From contig RPFO01001806.1 of the NCBI GenBank assembly GCA_009746045.1, positions 7,501 to 45,964 of the forward strand: 38,464 nt of DNA, written 5' to 3'. The notes beneath the pieces are model-generated. The model saw only the letters and a program-made list of their open reading frames with translations, did not search any database and was not told the DNA's origin. The DNA comes from Mesostigma viride (taxonomy: Eukaryota; Streptophyta; Mesostigmatophyceae; Mesostigmatales; Mesostigmataceae). Made by a program: the position numbers and the translations under genes. How positions within the stretch are numbered: position 1 is the stretch's first letter; each line of letters begins with the position of its first letter. Of the stretch, positions 32,031 through 38,464 are shown in pieces.

Positions 32031-33030
32031 ATGAACGATAGCCCAGGTGCGATGAAGGATAGCGATATTATGAAGGATAACGTGAGGCAGGCGAAGCGGC
32101 TGCCGATCGCCGCTCTATTTCACGCTGTAGGAGATATACTCCAGGAGACAGTAGACGACATTTCGAAGAGAAACACTAGGGCCAAGGCCATCCAGGGGGG
32201 GCGGCAACACATGCCGACATCGTCTCCTCCTCCTCCTCGTCAGATGAGGATGACGAGGAGGAGGAGCGTGTTCAGACGCAGTTCGACGATGGCAAAATCG
32301 ACAGGTTTACTGGAGTCAAGTTCGAAGCAGGCTCGCTTCACGTCAAGACCATGTTTTCAGATGCGACACAGGCATGGCTCCCTATGTCTAAAATCGATAT
32401 TCAGTATGACGCGCGCATGCGCGATTTCCTCAAGAATTTCAGAGGGAGCCCTGGAAACGGCAATGGCAACAAGGTGACGGCCAAGATGGCGCGTGATTCA
32501 TGGCGTGAGCACGTCCGGCATGAGGAGTGTCTCCAGGGACAGGAGGTGGTCGATGTGGGCGAGGAAGCCCCTCCCATGCAATGGGAGGTTGTGGTGAAGA
32601 AGGAGGAGGGATCCACTCCCTCCTCAAAGAGGGCAATGAAGTCCCCCCGGTGGGACGACGCGTAAAGCTAACAAAGATCACGCCGAGCCCGGCGGACAGG
32701 TCATTCGCTATCAAGAAGACCCCCGTCCCTTCCCAGAAGACTGCAGCCGGTGCTGAGGAGAAGCCTGCACCCAGTGCTGGAAAGAAGACTGCACCCGCCA
32801 GCGAGGAGGAGAAGCCTGCACCTGTCACTCCTGTGGAGGAGCCAGCAGCTGGGCAGGAGAAGCCAGCAGCTGGGCAGGGTTCAGGGAGCAAGCCTGTCCC
32901 TAGTAACGCTCAAGTTGCTGCTGGACTAGACACCCTGCAGAGGATGTTGAACCACATGGCGACTATGGGGTTCACACCCGCTCAAATCGCAGAGAGCATG
33001 GCCGCCCAGGCCGCCCAGAAGAAGACGTAG
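32031..33030 (+). pseudogene. Island gene 1, right copy: two frame breaks
   Basis: Shares with the left copy the G7 run that breaks the frame (32195-32201). It also has six C at 32643-32648 instead of seven, giving a stop at 32665 and separating the C-terminal Lys/Pro/Ala region. TATATAAT lies at about 31863-31870. Two AATAAA-type signals follow the stop (about 33074-33086). Confidence 0.65.
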
Positions 33031-33559
33031 ACATTTGGTGGCTTGACAGTTCATGAAGGACAGCTGTTTTTGAATAAATGAATAAAGCAATGGACACTGT
33101 TTGCATCATTGAGTCATTTCATGGCATCACAATGTGTACTTGGATTTTATTATGAATAATAATGAATGGATTGCACACATGTCCATGCACCCCCACGGGA
33201 TTGTGATGTTAGGCTGGCTACTGTCACACCCTGGCCACTTGTGATGATTTTCCCGTGGATCCATGTGTCCCAGGTGCCCACCCTTGGGGTCACCTTGGGT
33301 TTTTGTAGTAAGGGGGTAAACCCCATTTTCCCGTGTCAACACACCTGCGGGCCCTTACTACGCTCCGCGAGGGTGACCCCATGTTCCCCCCTATCTTTTG
33401 TGTGCCACGGGATTTTTCTAAGTCCCGTGGCACTGCATGAGATGTGGGCATGCACGAATCGTTTTTTCATTACAAGTTAATAATTTACAGGCAGAGACTT
33501 GTCTATTGATGAGGGCTGGGCTATGTGTGCACTTGTGGCTACTGATACAATGAGGCTGT
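33031..33559. other. Convergent intergenic region with several hairpins
   Basis: Between gene 1 and gene 4, no coding. CCACGGGA and TCCCGTGG pairs occur at 33189-33258 and 33405-33430; the second is a tight hairpin with a 10-nt loop. GTAGTAAGGG (33305-33314) pairs with CCCTTACTAC (33352-33361), and TGGGGTCACC (about 33284) with GGGTGACCCCA (about 33371). The palindrome arm ends at 33309, inside this stem. Confidence 0.65.
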
Positions 33560-34669
33560 TTAATCGTAGTCGACCGGCACAGGGGCGCCGATGGCGTGCA
33601 CGCCCAGGAGGGTGGTGATGTCCGTGAGGGGCGCTACGAACCCGGATAGCTTGTTGTTTTCTCCGTCCTGGTACCACGCCTTGAAGCGGTTGTCGAAGCT
33701 GTATCCGTCGAACTTGATGAGGGCCTTCCTGTGCACGTTCCTGGCGCAGAAGTGGCAGGCCACGCCCATGGTGCCCTCCTGAGGGATGTACATCATGTAG
33801 GCGGACATGGCGTGGTGCTCGAACTCGCGCTTGCAGCTCTCGCACCTCGCGGGCGGCCACTGGTCGTAGTAGGGGAAGTTGTAGGAGGGGGCGAGGGAGG
33901 AGCAGATGCGCGCCAAGTCCTCGTCCAGCTTGAAGCGGCGCAGGACGTCCTCGCAGCTGGCGACCATGGGGTCGAAGTCCTGGTGGTTTCCTTTGCGCAT
34001 GATGGCCACGACCTGCCTGTTGACGCAGGGCTCGCAGTAGATCCCTGGCTCGGTGTCCCCCTCCTTGTGCAGGACGCGGAAGGCGACCTTGTTTGGCATG
34101 GTCTTGCACTCGCGGCACCTGTACTGCCCCCCTTGTTCCAGCGGGACGAGCGGGCGGCTGGTTTCCGGCTTGGGCACGGGCACCCTGATCCACTGGGACA
34201 TGTACTTCTTGCGGTACTCGGAGTCCCTGCCCTCGTCCATGATGATGCTGATGCAGGAGACGAGGCACTCCTCGCAGAGGATGTCGTCCATGGAGCCCAT
34301 CTTGTTCCTGGGGTTGTGTCGCATCAAGATGCTGTCCGGGCCCTTTTGGTGGCACTTGTCGCAGGGGTAGTGGTCTCTGACGGCCTGCTCGTAGTCGAAG
34401 GGGGCCACGGACTCGTCAGGGTCGGGGACCAGGTCGGTGATGCCGTACTCGCGCTCCTCCGGCAGAGGCGAGGAGGGGCAGAGGACGGCGTTGGGGTCGC
34501 AGCAGCGGAGGCGGCATCCCTTGACGGCTTTGCGCTTGCGGAGGGGCGCTTGCTTCCTGGCCAGGTGGGCGCCCACCATGAACTGCACGAATCCGTCTCG
34601 CAGCTTTGGCACCGGCTTGCGCGAGGAGCGCCTGCGCATGGAGGCCATGGAGCGCGTGGTGATGGCCAT
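33560..34669 (-). CDS. Island gene 4: triple paired-CxxC zinc-ribbon protein, 369 aa
   Basis: I chose the ATG at 34669 (MAITTRSMASMRRR) because the leader motif CATAGCC abuts it; the frame is open further upstream. After a basic N-terminus come three evenly built ribbons: C103-C106/C132-C135, C185-C188/C212-C215 and C276-C279/C305-C308, each with about 25 residues between pairs. Those pairs recall the ribbon in gene 2 and suggest a repeated module binding zinc and perhaps nucleic acid or protein. No enzyme motif was seen. No intron is needed. The gene diverges from gene 5 across a shared heat-shock-type promoter and converges on gene 1 (right copy). Family unknown. Confidence 0.8.
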   Translation of the reverse strand: MAITTRSMASMRRRSSRKPVPKLRDGFVQFMVGAHLARKQAPLRKRKAVKGCRLRCCDPNAVLCPSSPLPEEREYGITDLVPDPDESVAPFDYEQAVRDHYPCDKCHQKGPDSILMRHNPRNKMGSMDDILCEECLVSCISIIMDEGRDSEYRKKYMSQWIRVPVPKPETSRPLVPLEQGGQYRCRECKTMPNKVAFRVLHKEGDTEPGIYCEPCVNRQVVAIMRKGNHQDFDPMVASCEDVLRRFKLDEDLARICSSLAPSYNFPYYDQWPPARCESCKREFEHHAMSAYMMYIPQEGTMGVACHFCARNVHRKALIKFDGYSFDNRFKAWYQDGENNKLSGFVAPLTDITTLLGVHAIGAPVPVDYD

Positions 34670-35038
34670 GGCTATGTCGTGAAAAGAGAAGGCGTTTGTT
34701 TTCTGGCTTGGTGGTTGGTCTTGCGTGAGATGGCTTCCCCGTGGCTGTCCACAGTCTTTGTGATTTTCCACGGGTGGCGGCGGACGCACGGGATTGGTCC
34801 ATCCACGGGTGGGCCGCGTCCGGCGCGGCGCTTCTAGAAACTCCGGTCCGGTTCCGCGTGCTGACTCACGGGACCGGAAAGGCCGCGTCCGGCGCGGCGC
34901 TTCTAGAAAGTTCCTCGTGCTGACTCACGGGCCTTTTGGCGCGGCGCTCTCGGGTCCCGCGAGATCGGTAAAGTCGCGTGCGCGGCCGTGGGTGGCGGTC
35001 AGAAGCCATAGCCGGCAGTGGACAGCGAGCGAGGAATC
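34670..35038. promoter_or_regulatory. Bidirectional promoter of genes 4 and 5 with heat-shock elements
   Basis: TTCTAGAAACTCC (34832-34844) and TTCTAGAAAGTTC (34901-34913) match the heat-shock element nTTCnnGAAnnTTCn; the second is perfect over three units. They lie in a 69-bp direct repeat that also contains GGCCGCGTCCGGCGCGGCG and CGTGCTGACTCACGGG. An inverted CCAAT box (ATTGG) is at 34793. The gene 5 leader CCATAGCC is at 35006-35013. Confidence 0.7.
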
Positions 35039-35836
35039 ATGTGTAGTTTGATCGGTTTGAACGCCTGCGTGGGTTCCGGCGTCTCTCTGACGCACCCCAG
35101 CGGTTCTTGGCCGGTGGAAGATCTGATGGGCACGCAGCTGCTGACCGTGGCCCTGATGGAGCCGGACGAGGGGGAGCGCGCGAAACTTTTGAACGCCGCG
35201 GCCGCGTTCGTGAGCAAGGCGGACTTTTTCTCGGTGGTGGAGGCCCTGCGTTTCAAAGAGTACGCGAACTGCCTCCGCATCGTGTACGGTTTCGACACGA
35301 TGGCTTCGAAGGGCGGCGCGGTTGCGTTCGACGCGCCCATGGCAGTGAAGTTGGGGTGCGTGCAGATCCAAGTGCGTGACAGCACGCTGCTGTGGGGGAT
35401 CTACCACCGTTCGCTTTATTCGTGCCCCCTGGGCCGTTTGATCGACGTGGAGGCCAAGAGGTGCGCCACTTGCAAGCGCGTGCCTCCCGTGGGGAAGAAG
35501 TTTCCCAAGTGCGGTCGTTGCCTCACGATGCGGTATTGCACGAAGGCGTGCCAGTTGGAGGATTTCTTTTGCCACAAGCCTTCTTGCTTGGTGGCCGCGC
35601 GCGCTATGAAGATGGGTCTGGAGGAGCACTTGGCCGAGTCGAACGCATTGATCGAGGCGTGCTCGAAGCGTCTGGGCGTGGATCTGCAGATGCGCGAGAA
35701 GACCCCTTCTCAGGCTCCAACGAGGGTCCCTCTGCCCGTCCCAGGCGTGAAGAAGGGCGCTTCCCGCGCGATGCGCACGTACAGGAGGAGCGGGTCTGGC
35801 CGCGAGGGCCGCCTTCCCCGTATCGAGGAGGAGTAG
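35039..35836 (+). CDS. Island gene 5: MYND zinc-finger protein, 265 aa
   Basis: Residues about 142-183 form a MYND finger: CATC, CGRC, YCTKAC, then FFCHKPSC, with the usual C-x2-C/C-x2-C/YC-x3-C/H-x3-C order. MYND domains bind proline-rich peptides and recruit co-repressors or chaperone/chromatin partners. The N-terminal 140 residues hold ankyrin-like or helical segments (LLNAAAAFVSKADFFSVVEA) that I cannot assign. The tail is basic, Arg/Ser/Pro-rich, ending IEEE. I prefer the ATG at 35039 over the upstream GTG; it lies 25 nt after the leader CCATAGCC. No intron. Confidence 0.85.
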   Translation: MCSLIGLNACVGSGVSLTHPSGSWPVEDLMGTQLLTVALMEPDEGERAKLLNAAAAFVSKADFFSVVEALRFKEYANCLRIVYGFDTMASKGGAVAFDAPMAVKLGCVQIQVRDSTLLWGIYHRSLYSCPLGRLIDVEAKRCATCKRVPPVGKKFPKCGRCLTMRYCTKACQLEDFFCHKPSCLVAARAMKMGLEEHLAESNALIEACSKRLGVDLQMREKTPSQAPTRVPLPVPGVKKGASRAMRTYRRSGSGREGRLPRIEEE

Positions 35837-36208
35837 AGGGCTTGCATGCTGGCCATTGATTGGCTGAAAGTTGGCACCTGAACTTGGCTACTTGTAGTGT
35901 ATCGTATCTGTACTTGAATACTACAAGTAGAATCTAGTTGAACTAGAATCCAAGTAACGCCATTGGACGATACAAAAAGTGGTGATGCTCTGAACAATAG
36001 CATCACCACCGCCCACGGGAAAAAGTGGTGACACTGGTGATGCTGTGTTTTTTTTCAAGGGGGGCAAATTATTTTTATGGCCAGCAAATATTGGACGAAA
36101 TGCATTATTGAGTCTAATCCAAGCATTATTAAATAATTACGTCCAATCATGGAGTGACACGTGTATTCAATAATTGCAATAGTTGTCAGGGGTTGACATG
36201 TAATTACT

Positions 36209-36540
36209 CTCCCTCGCTGACCATAAAATATTGACATATGCCAGCATTAATAATAATATACTCCCTCGCTGACCATAAAATATTGACATATGCCAGCATT
36301 AATAATAATATACTCCCTCGCTGACCATAAAATATTGACATATGCCAGCATTAATAATAATATACTCCCTCGCTGACCATAAAATATTGACATATGCCAG
36401 CATTAATAATAATATACTCCCTCGCTGACCATAAAATATTGACAACCAGCATTATAAAATATACTCTCGCTGACCATAAAATTTTGAACCCAACGGTCAT
36501 ATAAAAATACTCTATCGCTGACCATAAAATTTTGAACCCA
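36209..36540. repeat. 52-bp tandem array inside the fold-back element
   Basis: Units CTCCCTCGCTGACCATAAAA begin at 36209, 36261, 36313, 36365 and 36417 with an exact 52-bp period. Two shorter diverged units follow (about 36464 and 36511, ending TTTTGAACCCAACGGTCATA). Confidence 0.9.
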
Positions 36541-36552
36541 ACGGTCATATCA

Positions 36553-36638
36553 CACTATTGCAAAATGCACGGGAAAGATATGCGTAATTGTGTGATAATT
36601 ACCCAATTAGGATTGCCCCGTGGACTTTGCAATAGTGG
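36553..36638. repeat. Inner hairpin of the fold-back element
   Basis: CACTATTGCAAAATGCACGGG on one side pairs with CCCCGTGGACTTTGCAATAGTG on the other (a few mismatches). Again a CACGGG/CCCGTG pair closes the stem. Confidence 0.65.
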
Positions 36639-36978
36639 GTGCACCTCTGTAATGCAATTTCCGCAATATTTGCTGGCCATAAAAATAATTTGACCCCCTC
36701 GAAAAAAAACACAGCATCACCAGTGTCACCACTTTTTCCCGTGGACGATGGTGATGCTATTGTTCAGAGCATCACCACTTTACTAGCGACCAATGGCGTC
36801 ACTTCGTTTCTAGTTCGGATATGGTATACTACAAGTATTCCTAGTACAGATACGCGAGGCCGCGGAACTACCTAGTGCACATGAGTTGGAGCCAATCAAA
36901 TGGGAGGAAATGTACTTTATTATCATACATGGGGGCAAGCAAACCCCGTGGAAAGGGCAAAACAACGGCCCGAGGACT

Positions 36979-37877
36979 TCAATTCTTCAGCTCGAAGGGG
37001 AGGAACCAACGCTCCTTCTCCACCTTCTCGAGCCCAGCAATGTCCTCCAAGGAAAGAGCGCCCAAACGGAAGTCGCAGAAAAGGTCCTCGCCCAGACGCT
37101 CCAAGTCCAGGTCCAGGTCCATGTCCTCCACGCGGAAGGGGCCCATCGCCGAAAACATATCCTCCTCCTCCAGAGCGCAAGGAGCGGGGGCGGGAGCGAG
37201 AGACTTCTCCTCCTCGGCGGCCATCAGATCGATAGCCTCGCGGATCTCGCGGTCGCTGCGCTGGATGCGGGACTCGCTCAAAAGATCCTTCACGGGACCC
37301 TCGAAGGCGCCCCAACCTAGCACCTCGTCGTCCTGCACGTGCGCCTCCGAAGACTTGGGAGGAGAACCGCGGAAGTAGGGAGACAGACGGCGACGGCAGC
37401 CGCGCAACTCGCGGCGAGAGCTGTCCTTCACGCGAGCGCCCATCCCGTCGTGAGGGCGCAGGTGCGGGTTCTTGCCCTTCACGCGAAGGCAGCGGCGGAA
37501 AGGAGCCGGCATGCAAGGGGCGCACGGAGTGCGAGGAGAAGGGAGGCGAGCCGGCTCCGACTCAGCGTCAGAAGACGACTCGGAAACGGCGTCAGCGGCC
37601 ACAACAGAGGAAACCTCCTCCTCCTGATCCCCTTTCTCGGAGGAGCCGCCCTCAGAGGAGCTGTAGCTGAAGGAGGGCACGTTCTCGTAGTCCTCCTCCT
37701 CGTCCCGCTGCATCTCCTTCGCGCGGGCCTTGCGAAGGCGGGCCTGCTTGTTCTGAGTTTCGCGGCAAGAAAGGCACGCCAGCGTGAACCCGTTCGCCAA
37801 GCGGGCGGACAGAAATGGGACTCGGGGAACGCCAGGTTGCACTTGTTGCAAGACAGGAAACGGGCGGAGGAAGCCAT
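36979..37877 (-). CDS. Island gene 6: zinc-ribbon protein with acidic tail, one frame break
   Basis: The ATG at 37877 (MASSARFLSCNKCNLAFPES) starts a zinc ribbon whose second half (FTLACLSC) is in a different frame, so one base seems missing near 37811-37816. Repairing the frame would give CxxC-x21-CxxC with the P-x3-F spacing also seen in gene 2. The remainder (to 36979) is charged: Lys/Arg-rich, then Ser/Glu-rich (QRDEEEDYENVPSF), a basic middle, and acidic-hydrophobic segments (VEDMDLDLDLERLGEDLFCD) like transcriptional activation regions. It is likely nuclear and regulatory; this is inference. A 388-codon frame reading upstream past 37877 is not supported as a start. Divergent from gene 7. 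Confidence 0.65.
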
Positions 37878-38377
37878 AGCCAGAAAGAAAGCAAGGAAGA
37901 ACGATAGCTGTGATGCGTGAGTGAGATGGCCAAGTCCGAGGGGACCACGCACTTTCTACGCGGACCGGCCTCGATTCCCGTGCGCTCCCATTGGACGAAA
38001 ACGGATGGCGTCGCGCCGGCTGGAAACTTCTAGAAGATTCCCGCGGCCCGCCACGAGATCTTGTCAGCGGATCCGGAAAGAGATCCCGTGCGTCACCACC
38101 GGCCGCCAGCCGCCACTCGTAGACCGAGAAGGACGGAACGGACACGACACGCGCAGGCGGTTACGAGATCCCGTGCACGCCCATTGGACAGGCCGGGACG
38201 CGGGGCAGAAAGACCGTTACGACCACCGCGCCGAGCGCCCATTGGTCCAGCCACCACACGCGAGACCCACGGGAAAGGACAAAAGCACTCCAACGCGCAA
38301 GGAACACGCACAGACGCACACGCACACAAGCTAGCTAACGAACGAACAGCCATAGCCAACACTCCTACACAACAGAC
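37878..38377. promoter_or_regulatory. Bidirectional promoter of genes 6 and 7 with heat-shock element and CCAAT boxes
   Basis: GAAACTTCTAGAAGATTC (38023-38040) is a perfect four-unit heat-shock element. Inverted CCAAT boxes occur in CCATTGG at 37988 and 38181 and in ATTGG at 38241. TCCCGTG/CACGGGA occurs at about 37977, 38084, 38169 and 38270. The gene 7 leader CCATAGCCAA is at 38350-38359. No clear TATA was seen on either side. Confidence 0.7.
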
Positions 38378-38464
38378 ATGGACGCCTTCTCCGTTTTGTG
38401 CGAGGCCGCTCAGGCTCAGGCTCAGACTAAGGCTAAGGATCAGGCACTCCTTGCGATCCCGGAA
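38378..38464 (+). CDS. Island gene 7, N-terminus only (cut by window end)
   Basis: The ATG at 38378 follows the leader motif by 18 nt and opens a frame (MDAFSVLCEAAQAQAQTKAK...) that runs off the window. It contains a short AQAQAQ repeat and no recognisable domain yet. The start is supported by the shared promoter layout rather than by homology. Confidence 0.6.
   Translation, partial: MDAFSVLCEAAQAQAQTKAKDQALLAIPE

Larger units (their letters stand above)
27882..33309 (-). repeat. Right arm of the giant inverted duplication
   Basis: Reverse complement of 22451-27881 with no spacer; the centre is TACGGGCGCCCGTA. It is one base shorter at three places: the C run at 30776-30781, near 31575, and the C run at 32643-32648. 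The arm is continuous with single-copy island DNA at 33310. Confidence 0.95.
35904..36853. mobile_element. Fold-back element with 189-bp inverted repeats
   Basis: The left arm (35904-36092, starting GTATCTGTACTTG) and right arm (36665-36853) are inverted copies. They share GTGGTGATGCTCTGAACAAT, AAAAAGTGGTGACACTGGTG and ATTATTTTTATGGCCAGCAA. Both arms include CCACGGGAAAAA. The interior holds the 52-bp tandem array and a smaller hairpin. It has no coding capacity. It fills the space between convergent genes 5 and 6, so it could also act on 3' ends of their transcripts. Confidence 0.8.

Noticed and set aside
33731-34837. 368-codon plus-strand frame opposite gene 4
   Set aside because: Val/Leu/Gly/Ala-rich antisense shadow; the minus strand has the ordered CxxC pairs.
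36209-36540. CRISPR-like regular array
   Set aside because: Contiguous 52-bp units with no unique spacers, in a eukaryotic fold-back element.
22451-38464. Firm call of an endogenous giant virus
   Set aside because: No capsid, DNA polymerase, packaging ATPase or other hallmark gene is visible; kept as one hypothesis only.

Overview
This is a eukaryotic chromosome segment, most likely from a green alga. The evidence is GT-AG introns, long CA and CT microsatellites, a large F-box/LRR gene, LINE and TTAA-flanked DNA elements, and promoters with TATA, CCAAT, E2F-like and heat-shock-like motifs. The algal assignment is inference; nothing in the window names the species.

The window has two halves. 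Positions 1-22450 are ordinary, repeat-loaded nuclear DNA. On the minus strand, three phase-compatible exons of a probable membrane protein (3889-4173, 884-987, 1-252) are separated by introns full of satellites. A MITE lies at 4564-5026. A single-exon 987-residue F-box-like/LRR protein occupies 6912-9875. Remnants of a LINE that carries ORF1 only lie at 10372-12506. Four related TTAA-flanked elements (called A to D here) fill 12551-22450; one of them carries a PHD-finger exon.

Positions 22451-38464 are a compact, gene-dense, GC-rich island. Its main feature is a spacer-less inverted duplication of about 5.43 kb per arm, centred between 27881 and 27882. Each arm carries gene 1 (acidic/proline-rich), gene 2 (paired-CxxC zinc ribbons, one intron) and gene 3 (RING plus TRAF-type zinc finger, one intron). 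The arms look nearly identical, but two private one-base losses break genes 1 and 2 in the right arm. Single-copy island sequence follows: gene 4 (three zinc ribbons), gene 5 (MYND finger), a 950-bp fold-back repeat, gene 6 (zinc ribbon plus acidic tail, frame-broken) and the start of gene 7.

The island genes look like one co-regulated set. Most products are small cysteine-rich zinc-binding proteins with charged tails. Three divergent pairs share bidirectional promoters. Most starts carry a CCATAGCC leader motif. One promoter has eight E2F-like TTTCCCGCG sites at 41-43 bp spacing, and the other two contain near-perfect heat-shock elements. CCACGGGA/TCCCGTGG recurs throughout the island and is rare outside it. 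No replication, capsid or transposase gene is visible, so the origin is open: an endogenised large DNA virus, another selfish element or a host accessory cluster. The palindrome could be a hairpin-type DNA end, a fold-back rearrangement or an assembly artefact; the few differences between the arms and the truncated TE at its left edge are the best handles.
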